Part shown: positions 22,654-32,170 of the stretch, piece after piece
Numbering within the stretch: position 1 is the stretch's first letter
Layout of the letters: the number at the start of each line of letters is the position of its first letter
Assembly (NCBI GenBank): GCA_010093485.1
Contig: MU001493.1
Span: 901,599 to 965,598, forward strand
Source of the DNA: Karstenula rhodostoma CBS 690.94
Taxonomy: Eukaryota > Ascomycota > Dothideomycetes > Pleosporales > Didymosphaeriaceae
Length of the DNA stretch: 64,000 nucleotides
Direction: 5' to 3'
Position numbers and translations under genes: made by a program
The notes under the pieces: generated by a model
Told to the model about the DNA's origin: nothing
Databases searched by the model: none
Seen by the model: the letters and a program-made list of their open reading frames with translations, nothing else

Positions 22654-25600
22654 GATTACTTTTCAAGTGTCGATAATAATATGATCCTATATGGTGTACC
22701 GAGCGCGGAGCATCAATCGCAGTCCAAGAGGGTCGGCCGTTCAACGGTGATTACAAGCTATTAAAGAGCGTACGAGAAGGAAAGCGAACGTCGACCGGAG
22801 AGATAGGGACCCAGTCGACTTCAAACCGGCCAGCCAGATACGAAGTGAAGAAAAGAATGTCGGGGTCGAGCGACGGTGGTGGACGAGTAGGATGTTGTAG
22901 GAGGGAGCGGAGGTAGAGATGACGCCCAAGGCTCCCGGGGACCCAGGGTTAAAGAAGGTAAGCTTTCGGGCGTGGCTAGTGGGAGTGAGTCGCGCAGATC
23001 AGAGGGATCTCGGGTGACCAGTGCGGTTTGGGAAGACGGCACGGTGTGATGAAACCAACAGGCGCGTTCGGAACGGGCGTGGCTCAAACCGAAGCCCTGA
23101 TGGTTTGCTGCATAGAAGATGCGATAATGTGGATTACAATCTGCAGCCTCTCGCACAGGGTTTGCGATTCAGGCAGAGATGAAGCGGCGCGAAACCAGAA
23201 AGGGGTGGGCAGTTGCGATGCTCGTGGATTGCGTTGTTGGGGTTTGCGGCTATGCGATGTGCGCCTAGTGTATGAGGAACGTCTCAAACCTGAAGCGACA
23301 GGCAGAGAACCATTCTTCCTTGTAGCGGGGTGACTGATCGGGGAATATAGAAGGTCGACCCTGGGATCTGTGCGGCTATGCGGCAAAGCGCGCGGGAGCA
23401 CGGGCGGTGCTCACTGTAATGTGCAATGGCTGGATTCGCGCTCGACGACCACGATCCGTGAATAGATTCTACAGCGGCGTATTGCGCGCTTTGTTGGCGA
23501 TTCGCAGCGTGCCTGATCCGCCGACGTTGTCTTGACAGCTGCTATGTGCTGGGGTAATTTGAGTTTTTGGTCGTGACGGGGAGGCGATTCGATGATACAC
23601 AGGGGTTCGGTGAGACAGTTCACGTTGGAGCCTGGACAAGTGAGGTGCAAAAAGAAGTGGCGCGGGCGAGATGGGGAGACCACGGAGAGCAGTGTGCTTC
23701 TGGCAGCAATTGTCGAGCAAAATGCAATTGTGGTGGAAGAGTGAGGCTAGATTATGTGCAGCATTGCGCAGACCCGGCACGACGCTGGCGGGCGACGACG
23801 GTGTCTTGGACTGGATCCACCTGCATCCACCTGCAAGGTGCAGCTATCGAGAGGGTGCTGGGCGACATTCGTTGGAGGCGCCGGGCGTGAATGCGCGCAG
23901 GAAGGGTGTGCTTGAGGCGTGTGGGCGCTGTGGTTGGCAGCACGACTTGGGAGGGATGGACGCCGAGGCGTGGCACTACAGCGCGAGCCAATGTGCGAGG
24001 GCTGGTAGCCGCTCAGGGACCTGCGCTAACTCCCCGCAGCGGATCCGTGCAGGTGGCTTTGGCTACCAAAATAGTCGTGTACATAGTAGGTACTTAGACG
24101 ACGCATCCAGGTCCCACCGTGGCCACGCGAGAGGCGATGGTCGATGGTCGGTAATCGAACTGACGCGTGGATTGAAAGCCATCGTGGTGGGGCTTCGACT
24201 CAGGGTTGGGATTGCGAGCACCAGCCAGACCTTTGGGCGCCACTACACTTGCCGTCGATAGGTACATCCCCTCGGCCCACAGCCATCAGTCTTGGCCGGT
24301 GCCTGAGATGCTCTTCGATCGGCTGCAGCGGAGAGATGCTGTGCGACCATGCTCCCGTCAAAGCTCGAATCCTGCGCCACTGGAGCATGCATGGTCCGGA
24401 CGAGAACGCAGCGGAGAGCGGCCGAGAGTCCATCAGCAGGAACCGTGAGCGTGAGCGTGAGCCTGGGCCTGAGCAGTGGTGTGAATATCTGCTTGGACAG
24501 CAACCTTCTTTGATGCTCTGTTGGACGTGTGAGCACAGTCCTTGGAACAGCCGCGCAGTGTCCAGGAAACACCAGTCGGTGCCACCTCCATGTATCGCGC
24601 ACTGCCCGATTAGGAAGAGCAACGATAAAGTGATATCAGCACGCCTTCCAGAAAGGCACCCGTTCTCCAACAGCTGCCGTCTGAAAACAACATCAGGCCA
24701 TTGTTTGCCGCATCTGCATGCATAGCCCATCCCGCGCGGTCGCGAACCTTGCAATTGAAAGCTTGACAGCCGGTGCAGCAAACAACGTCATACGATACTC
24801 GCTCAGTGTCAGACCATGTTATTTTGACAGCGTCTGTCAAGCTCGTGGCGGACCTCAAGGCCCCGCGTCATGCCCGAGCATCCAACGCCGGGGGAGGGCT
24901 TCACCATGGGCAGCTTCTGGTGTAAACTTGGTCGTGCGTTGTTGTTTGATGCTCCTGCAATGATCTGCGGGCTGCTGCTTAGGCATATGGGATCTGCTGC
25001 TACCGCTCAGAGGACCCAGGAGGCAGTGGACACTTGTGCATCCTGAGGCGTTTCTCGAACCGGGACTGAGGCATCCGGCACGGGCGACGGTGGACATGTG
25101 GGCAGACACGGTGCCGACGAGCGCACGGAGAGGAGTGGGATCTGCCGCCAGTCCTTCACCGCTCCGTGGTGGGTGTCGTTGCACGTGGATGGAGAATTCC
25201 AACATTCCATCGGGCCTCGACTGCGCGCCTTGGAAATGCCATCGAAATGTGCCCTCCACACGGACGAACCAGACGTCGACGGGCGAGTACCGAGCAATGG
25301 CCCCGCCACCGGGCGCTGCTTGGCTACGCATGGTAGGCATCCACGTGATGCTCCACTGCACTCGCAGACGGTGCCAAGGGAGGCGTTGACGGCCTTCACT
25401 GGCTGGGTGGCAGCGTGCGGCGGGCGGGCCAGTGCTGGTGGTGCTGGTGGTGCTGGTGGTGCTGGTGGTGCTGGTGGTGCTGGTGGTGCTGGGGGCTGCA
25501 GGCGAGGCGGGCAGGGATGGCGGCCGCGATGGCACAACACACGCATCAGCGCCCGCCAATCGTGTACATTCACCCTAACCGGCGGGGCCTTGCAGCGGCT

Positions 25601-26045
25601 AGAGGGCAGCCCATCCCAGCACGTCCGCCCCCGGCGCATAAGGGCTCTCTGCATTTACGGCTGCCATGCCCTCCCCATCCATCATCGTGACACGCCTGCC
25701 GTAGCATAACCGCACCCTTTCTGCCTCGAACCGTGCCTGAGCCCTCTACTCCACCGTCGCAGGACACCCGCAGCCCGCAATCAACCGCTCCCGTGCCTGA
25801 CTCTCATCTGATCGCCGCCTGGACGACACTAGGCCTGAACCACTCCGTCTGTGACGAACGCCTGCCTCGACGCCTGGTATAACAAAACCCAGACCCGCCC
25901 TGGGCTGCCAGTTGCTCTCTGCTCTAGCTACTGGTAGCTCGCTGCGCGATACAGTCGTTTACCTTTGCCTTCTCTTCGTCTTTGCCGCCGGGTCGGTCTT
26001 GCAACTCGTCCTTTCTTTTAATACCGTTTGAACACGCCGGAAGCC
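22654..26045. other. 3.4 kb gene-poor stretch
   Basis: Divergent space between noxA and the DUF7727-type gene, the largest in the window. It is GC-rich with many overlapping frames of 60-230 codons on both strands, none with a motif, signal peptide or splice-supported extension. It holds a GTGAGC-type repeat at about 24445-24475 and a 9 bp microsatellite at 25433-25492. The last 300 bp before 26046 are CT-rich and look like a promoter and leader. Long regulatory DNA, a non-coding RNA or decayed sequence are all possible. Confidence 0.5.
25433..25492 (+). repeat. 9 bp tandem repeat (GGTGCTGGT)
   Basis: Roughly six and a half near-perfect copies of a 9 bp unit. It would read as Gly/Ala or Ala/Pro repeats in some frames, but I see no gene around it, so it is treated as a non-coding microsatellite. 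Confidence 0.85.
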
Positions 26046-26605
26046 ATGGGGAAATTAATCAAGAACCACTGGGCGCGCCTGATCGTCCTGACGGCCGCTG
26101 CCTGTGCGTACTCAAGATCCACATTGTCAAGTCGTGCAAATACTAACTTTCGCGACCAGACCAAATAGCCGCCGCAATCGAGGCCTTCTTCTGGCCCAAG
26201 ATCTTCTGGGACTTCCTGACCAAGAACCTCGACGGCGCCGTCAAGCCCGTCCCCGCGCTCCAGATCATCAACATCATCATGGGCGTCATCGGCCTGGCAT
26301 GGGAGTGGCCCCTCGGCTTCCTCGCCGGCTCCGGCCTCCACCGCTCCATCGAAGCCCGCCTCATCATCTACCCGATCAGCGCCCTCGTCGCGCTTTTGAT
26401 ATACCAGGGCACCAACGCCGGTCTCTACTACATCATCGGCATGATGGCCTACTTCTGGGCCTACAGCGAAGGCGAGGTACGCTTCACCCCCACCCATCCA
26501 TCCATCTCAACCCTTCCCCTACTCCAAACTAACGCACAAAAGATTGTCTGCCCCGAACCCTGGACCCTCCCCAAGCGCAGCTCTACACGCCGCGCGAATG
26601 TATAA
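26046..26605 (+). CDS. Four-helix membrane protein, DUF7727 type
   Basis: Exons 26046-26103, 26160-26476 and 26543-26605; 145 residues. I recognise this as a small, very conserved fungal membrane protein, usually annotated only as a DUF7727 protein. Four hydrophobic segments are seen (ARLIVLTAAAYQIAAAI, IINIIMGVIGLAWEW, LIIYPISALVALLIY, LYYIIGMMAYFWAY). Conserved features are the basic N-terminus GKLIKNHW, an FFWPKIFWDF segment, an ARL(I/V)xYP segment and the C-terminal CPEPWTLPKR. Introns have GTGCGT and GTACGC donors and ACTAAC branch points. Function is unknown; no signal peptide other than the first helix. Confidence 0.88.
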
Positions 26606-27970
26606 GTCGCGCCACTTTTCTCTTCGCAGTTGCAGTCGACGACACGATTCCTTGTATGCGCCCGGCACAACCCATCCGATAGATACCCCGTTTTCTCTCT
26701 CCTCGTTTTCACTATATCCGCGCTCTGCGGAGGCGTTTGGAATGCATGCATGCATCATCGATGGAGCAAGACGCGCCGTCAAAGTCACGTTTTTTATCAC
26801 GACCACGCTTTTTTAAACCACCGTCCATAACGCAGCGGGTGCAAACTCAGCATGCACTGTAGCAATACAAATAAAACCAACCCAAATACCAACCTATTCA
26901 AGTATTTACATGCTGTTTGTACGGAAATGCACTTCTCCCTTGCTATTTTTCTTCTTCTTGTTGTTATTCGCCATGCTACCTTTCCTCTGCTCCATTTGAC
27001 CTTATTCCCTCATCTCACCATTTCCCCATCGCATAGCCGTCTGAGGCACGCTTGCGTGATGGCTGAGGCTGCGCCGGTTTCAGGCGCACGGGCTGCAACT
27101 GCAACCGCACCGCGAGCAACCACCGCCATGTGCAGCGCGCCAAAATGCGATGACTTCGCTGCAGCGTATCTCGGGCGTGTATGAGGAAGGGCGTTATCTA
27201 TAACTCCATATTAATAAAGAAATATCTGGAGGTACTATATAGTTCTGTTTAACGGCTCTAAGAGATGGTGCTCTTCACGATAAGAGACACCTACCCGCCG
27301 CGTCGTCCCAACATCAAGGAGGTGAAAGAACACGAGGAGAGAAGCCCATTCAGCACGAGGAACTTGAGTCCGTCTTGGAGGAGACAACGCTGCAAGCCGG
27401 ACGAATACGCTCATCCTGAACACAGACCGCTGTAGACTTCGCAGTGCCGTGCAATAGCAGCTTTGGATCAAAAAGAAAGAAAAACACCTTGTCGGATTTG
27501 ATAGAGCATGACTCAACTCGCAATACGTTGCAGACAATGATTTGGTTTGTTGGGCAGGCAGCAAAATGGGACGCATGCGTCTAACATCGAGCGGGATCTA
27601 GCAGTCGAACTTCTCCACAGGACTCCATCGAATACACGCCAGGAAAATACCTCCTGATAGCCAGCGATGATTTTGACTGTCAGGACCTTTCTGCGGATGG
27701 CAGATCGAAGAATTGACATGTCCTTAGGGGGTGGTGGGCACGTGGGAGTTTTGTTGTCGATAGAGGCTCGCCGTACCATGGAACCGTAATCAACCCCAGT
27801 GACTGGTCTAACAACCAACCAACGATGCACCAGCTAAATCATCCATTTTCGCTAGGCAACAGCGGATCCATTCGGCCAGATAGTCGTATTTTTTCTTCTC
27901 GATAGTTAAATCGCCTTCATAGCTGCGCATTTCACTCCCAAGTCTAGGTACAATCCCAAACCTCGACATC
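26606..27970. other. Intergenic, no gene seen
   Basis: About 1.4 kb. A T-rich tract lies at 26930-27040 and an AT-rich one near 27200-27245. A minus-strand frame at 27808-27993 (61 codons) reaches into the next gene antisense and has no known motif. Nothing else is supported. Confidence 0.5.
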
Positions 27971-29470
27971 ATGTCATCTCTCATCTCCTTCACAGCTCTC
28001 TACACCGAGGAAGGCCGATCCAAGATCCTCAATGCCCCCACCAACCATTGGAGAATGCGACAAATCATACAGTATCTCGGACTCAAGCATGAAACTTGCA
28101 ACAACAAGACCTTGTTCAGCAGCAGGAGAGTCAACACGCTTGCGAACGAGATCCAAAGAACAGCCAGCGAATTCGTGGCGGTACTTTACAGTCCTAGGAT
28201 TTCTGGCGGAGATGGCTTGATGCCGACCAAACTCGAGATTAGGGACGAGCCGTCGTTCATCAACATTGCCAGAACCATCGCCAGGGAATACGGGCCGCTG
28301 CTGTGGCACCGGATGGCCAGAGGACACTTGTATCTCCCGGTGGAGGTAAGGGGACACGAAGGGTTGTACTGGGATAGGGCGGAAGACGCCGAAGTGATCA
28401 TGTTTCTCATCCGGTGTTGGCTGATTCGGCAAACGTTTTCGCGCTGCAGGTGTCGGAGAGCACGTTCAAGGCCAGCGGAATATCTGGGGATGCATCACAC
28501 CAGGATACCTGGCGTGAGTCGAACGCAGATACGGATACCGGTCGAGAGGGCAGGCGACGTGGAAGAGAGCGACAGCGATGATATGCCCTTTGCTAGGTGC
28601 CGTGGGCGCGTCCAAGCCGGACACAGGACTAAAAAGCCACGATGGGCTCAGCGCGCCTTACTTCCATCCAGCAGCAGCAATAGCGACGATATGTCCCTAC
28701 TTCTAGACGCCCAATCAAGCCCACACCCTGGGAGGACCCGACGCGCTCAACCCCCCGAGCCCAGCGACCCTGACAGTGACAGCGACGACACACCCCTCAT
28801 CAGAAAGCGTACGCCCCTCCAACTCAGACCCAGCAACAAGCAGCCCATCCAGAACCGCCGCACTCCCTCGCCCAGCGCCAGCCCCGACCTCACTCCCACC
28901 CGAAGACAGACCCGTGCCCAACCCAAAACCACATACCAGCCAGACGCCGCATACACGCCCAGCAGCGACGACGAAGCAGCACCAACGGAACCTCCCAGCG
29001 ACGACGCCCGCCCGTCCTCAAGAAGCAGCTCTACCTTCTCCGACCTCGTGCTCGAGCACGCCTTCAGCATCACGCCAGACCGCACCACACCCCGCAGCCA
29101 TCAAAAGCGCAGTCCACCTTCGTATACCCATGTCCGGAAAGCGCTGTGCTGCCGCTGCAAGCGGCCAGCGTACGGGCGTTTGGTTGCGTGCAATAAGTCA
29201 CAGGGTCCGAGGAACGGATGGGTGAATCCAACCTACGCCGCGGAAGTTGAAGACGTCTCGGAAGATGAGGCGGAAGCGTTGAGGTGGTTTTGTCCGGAGT
29301 GCGATCCTGGGGGGTTTGGGCGGGTCGATGGCCTGGGAGCTGATATGGTGGCTTGCGACGTGGTTGAGGCGGACGGCGGTGTGCCGAAGCTGCTTCGGGA
29401 TCTTGGGCGGATGCAGAGACACCTTGAGAGAGTCGGGGCATTGCCGTATAGGGTGGGGGTGGAGAGGTAG
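27971..29470 (+). CDS. Hypothetical protein with acidic SDSDD repeats and a degenerate PHD-like finger
   Basis: Single open frame of 499 codons. Residues 1-155 are probably folded, with no family I recognise. Residues 190-360 are disordered and charged, with a repeated acidic motif: ESDSDDMPF, SNSDDMSLL and DSDSDDTPL, then shorter SSDDE and SDD forms. The C-terminus has a zinc-finger-like block: CCRCKRP, GRLVACN and LRWFCPECDPGG. Spacing fits a PHD finger, but the usual middle Cys/His and His-x2-Cys ligands are missing between VAC and WFCPEC. A chromatin or nuclear role is suggested by the finger and the acidic tracts; this is inference. An unseen intron near 28450 (CTGCAG followed by GTGTCG) cannot be excluded. 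Confidence 0.7.
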   Translation: MSSLISFTALYTEEGRSKILNAPTNHWRMRQIIQYLGLKHETCNNKTLFSSRRVNTLANEIQRTASEFVAVLYSPRISGGDGLMPTKLEIRDEPSFINIARTIAREYGPLLWHRMARGHLYLPVEVRGHEGLYWDRAEDAEVIMFLIRCWLIRQTFSRCRCRRARSRPAEYLGMHHTRIPGVSRTQIRIPVERAGDVEESDSDDMPFARCRGRVQAGHRTKKPRWAQRALLPSSSSNSDDMSLLLDAQSSPHPGRTRRAQPPEPSDPDSDSDDTPLIRKRTPLQLRPSNKQPIQNRRTPSPSASPDLTPTRRQTRAQPKTTYQPDAAYTPSSDDEAAPTEPPSDDARPSSRSSSTFSDLVLEHAFSITPDRTTPRSHQKRSPPSYTHVRKALCCRCKRPAYGRLVACNKSQGPRNGWVNPTYAAEVEDVSEDEAEALRWFCPECDPGGFGRVDGLGADMVACDVVEADGGVPKLLRDLGRMQRHLERVGALPYRVGVER

Positions 29471-29641
29471 GGTGGCGCTTGTGGTTGTACTGTGCTGGGT
29501 CGAAAGTGCGGGTGATGAGATTGCTTCTTCTGGAGTAGCTTGGTGCAGGCAGATATCTGGGGATGCGCTGGAATGTGTCTGGGACTATGCGGGGTCAGTG
29601 TACGTTGCCTGAACTACTCAAGTGCTAGATACGTCCTTGGG

Positions 29642-30154
29642 CTAGCTACATAAGTTGTCGCATGATAACTGTATCTCTATCGCAAGTGAACCAAAACAGA
29701 CGTTGTTGTTGGCCAGCTTCACTAGGCACGGGTCATCCATTACTAAATCTTTACTACGGTTCTCCAAACGCTGTATAACATATGTACCATCCTTCCGGAG
29801 ACGCTCACATTCACCTCGTGCAGCAGACTTCGTATCATTGTTCAGTAGCGATCCAATATGGTCTGTAAACTCCTCCAGCTTCTCGGTGTAGCCTGTCTTT
29901 TCCGGAAAGTAGCCACCGCCCACAAAGCTCCCTAGAAGCCCCGGTTCAAGAATCGAATTCAGTCCCGGTCGTTTTTCCCGAAATAAAATTGCATCTCCTT
30001 TATATTCTTAGCGAGAAAAGAAGAGTTGATTGTGATTGTAAGTCTCGACGTTCCGCAGTCCGGCCCAGTCGAACTCACAAGATTTCGACAAGGTCCACAG
30101 CACAGTCTCTAAATCATTCGATGGAGTTGCCTCGCCCCGGGGAGCATTGTCCAT
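29642..30154 (-). pseudogene. Relic or spliced ORF of 170 codons with one in-frame TAA
   Basis: From an ATG at 30154 the frame runs 48 codons, meets TAA at 30010-30008, then continues in the same frame for 121 codons to a stop at 29642. Both halves look protein-like and charged (NDLETVLWTLSKS before; FREKRPGLNS, GYTEKLEEFTDHIG and YVIQRLENRSKDL after). An ancestral CAA (Gln) turned to TAA by one C-to-T change would explain it. A GTGAGT donor lies upstream of the stop, but the nearer acceptors (CTAAG, TAAAG) recreate a stop at the junction, and only a weak GAG acceptor would keep frame. I do not recognise the family. Confidence 0.4.
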
Positions 30155-30698
30155 CGCTTAGCCGGCGATACTTGGAACTCGGGATTCTGTCCTCGACCGT
30201 ATCGCGGGTTGTTGTTGGCAGGAGTTGTTTGCTGGAGGAGTAGATGTGGATTATTTAGATGCATGCACCCGTCCTTCAGCAAAACGCTAGCTGTCGAGTA
30301 TCTGAAGAGTGCACAAGTCTTGTTCAATATAGCTAGGAAGAACACGGAAGAAGTGTCTGAGCCCCGCGATTTGGTACCCTGTATCAGGAAAATACAATAT
30401 ATACAGAAAAGGAACGATCATCACGCAGAGCAGTCGCTTCGGCGCATTGTCCACAAACAAATGTTACACAGAGACATGCGTAAGGGAAGGCGCGGTGCAT
30501 GCAAGCTTGGATTCCACGGGTCACCGGCCGCTCTAATTTGATTTGGAGCCGGCGTTTGAACGATTTGGCATCTCCTTCCCCTGATGTTGACATGAGAGCT
30601 CGAGCAATCGCGTCGTCACATTTTCCGTACGCAAACAACTGATACATCAAGTTCCACCGTCTCTATCAGCCCACACAACAATATTCTTACTCTCTACA
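30155..30698. other. Intergenic, no gene seen
   Basis: About 540 bp between the relic ORF start and the 3' end of the GFA-domain gene. Two short frames on opposite strands lack motifs. Nothing called. Confidence 0.45.
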
Positions 30699-31790
30699 CT
30701 AAACTATCCTTCCATGCTCCTCAAGACACCTGACTTGACTCTGATCGGTACTTTCATCCCCATGACTCACCTCCCCCTCCGCCCACCGCACCCACTCCCT
30801 CGCCAAACTCCCACTCTTTGCCCGGAGTATTCCAACAGCAACGTCAACTACATTGCTCCTCGACTCGTCGCTAGTATAGTAAAACACAGACGCCCCACAA
30901 CCTCCGCAAAAGCTCCTCCACACGCCGTCGCTGCTCTGGTGATGTTGAAGCTTCAGTCCTTCGTTTGCACCCTCTTTCTCTGCGTCGGCGCCAAAGAGTA
31001 CAGGCTGCGAGGTTTTCGCGTTGATGACGGAAGAAAGCGCGACGTACGTCCACGGACAAAGCGAGAACCCCATAGACAGCCGACACGAACGACACGCACA
31101 GAAGCGCGCGAGATACCTGTGCGGGTCGTCGCGGCTCATCAGGTTCCTCACGCCCTCGGGCTCGGCGTCGTACTCCGCGCGCTTGATCCGCAGATCCACG
31201 CCGCCGCAGTGACATCTTGCCTCCAGTCGGTCCTCCGGTCCTGGCGTGGGATGCTGGTGCGACGTCTGGACGGCGTTGTCGAGGTCCTGCTGGGAGAGTT
31301 TGGAAGTCCCATCTCGGGCGCAGTAGAGTTCCGGTTCTGAGGCGCCGGTGGCGGTGATGGGTAGAAAGACGGGAACGACGCCGCCGTCACGTAGGTCGTC
31401 GATGTACATGTGTCCCGTGAGCTGCACCACCTCCTTCGCCCCCTCTGCCCTTCCCTCCTCTTTTCCGTCAATCTCAATCATCCCCGCCGTACAGAACCAC
31501 TCCTCCTCCGCCTGTGGGTGCTCAACGAAACATTGACATCCACACTTCTTACAGAAATAGCGGACGCAGGACGGCGTAAACTGGTATTTCGCCAACTTTT
31601 CTTTTATCTCCAGGGGAGGCGCGCTATCCAGGCACGCGAAGGCCGGGAGTAGCCCGCCGGAGGTGTAGCGGCAGGGATTGCAGTGGCAGATTGTGGAGGG
31701 GAGGGGGAAGGTGGGGTGGGAAAGGGAGGTGCCTGGAAGGGAGATCTGCCCGCAGAGGCAGGTGAGCTGGGCGGAGGAAGTTGGTAACAT
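30699..31790 (-). CDS. Tandem GFA-domain protein (glutathione-dependent formaldehyde-activating / CENP-V family)
   Basis: Single exon from the ATG at 31790, 363 residues. The frame is open further upstream to about 32015 but that part lacks any conserved start. Two Mss4-like GFA modules are visible. The first has CLCGQISL near residue 10, ICHCNPCRYTSG and FCKKCGCQCF. The second has CHCGGVDLR, FCACRSCRLSMG and FCGGCGASVFY. Each carries the CxC / CxxC zinc sites of the family. Members include the S-(hydroxymethyl)glutathione synthase Gfa, but most fungal copies have no proven substrate. Two complete modules in one chain suggest an internal pseudo-dimer. No targeting signal is seen. Confidence 0.87.
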   Translation of the reverse strand: MLPTSSAQLTCLCGQISLPGTSLSHPTFPLPSTICHCNPCRYTSGGLLPAFACLDSAPPLEIKEKLAKYQFTPSCVRYFCKKCGCQCFVEHPQAEEEWFCTAGMIEIDGKEEGRAEGAKEVVQLTGHMYIDDLRDGGVVPVFLPITATGASEPELYCARDGTSKLSQQDLDNAVQTSHQHPTPGPEDRLEARCHCGGVDLRIKRAEYDAEPEGVRNLMSRDDPHRYLARFCACRSCRLSMGFSLCPWTYVALSSVINAKTSQPVLFGADAEKEGANEGLKLQHHQSSDGVWRSFCGGCGASVFYYTSDESRSNVVDVAVGILRAKSGSLAREWVRWAEGEVSHGDESTDQSQVRCLEEHGRIV

Positions 31791-32170
31791 GGTGGGGTTG
31801 GTGATGGTGCGGGGCTCCGAGGACTTGGACTTAGGCAGAGAGGCGTGGAGGGTGATATTGCATAGGGGTGAGTATCGCGATTGCGAGGGGCAAATGTGGT
31901 ACAGTACCTGCATTATTGTGACGTCATTGGGTGAGGCGTGCTTGCTGAGCAACCCTTGGTATTTCGCATTGCGGGAATGTGGACGGCATGAAGGTGTGAG
32001 AACCAGGGGGATCATTGCGGACGAGAGGAAGGAAAGACACGCAGGACACAGAGACGGCAGAACACGAAGATACCCTGTGGTTCACAAAGCAACTTAGCAA
32101 GCAGCCAGCAGGGTACTTGTAATTACTTAGCAATATCATCAAGGTATCCAAAGATGGCGACAACACGGTT
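31791..32170. other. Short intergenic space
   Basis: 380 bp holding the promoter of the GFA gene and the 3' end of NOC2. No further gene seen. Confidence 0.5.

Noticed and set aside
23671..24261. Plus-strand open frame of 196 codons upstream of noxA
   Set aside because: Biased composition, other frames equally open, no family resemblance.
24855..25559. Minus-strand frames of up to 234 codons over the 9 bp repeat
   Set aside because: Length is caused by the repeat being open in several frames; Thr/Ser and Ala/Pro runs only.
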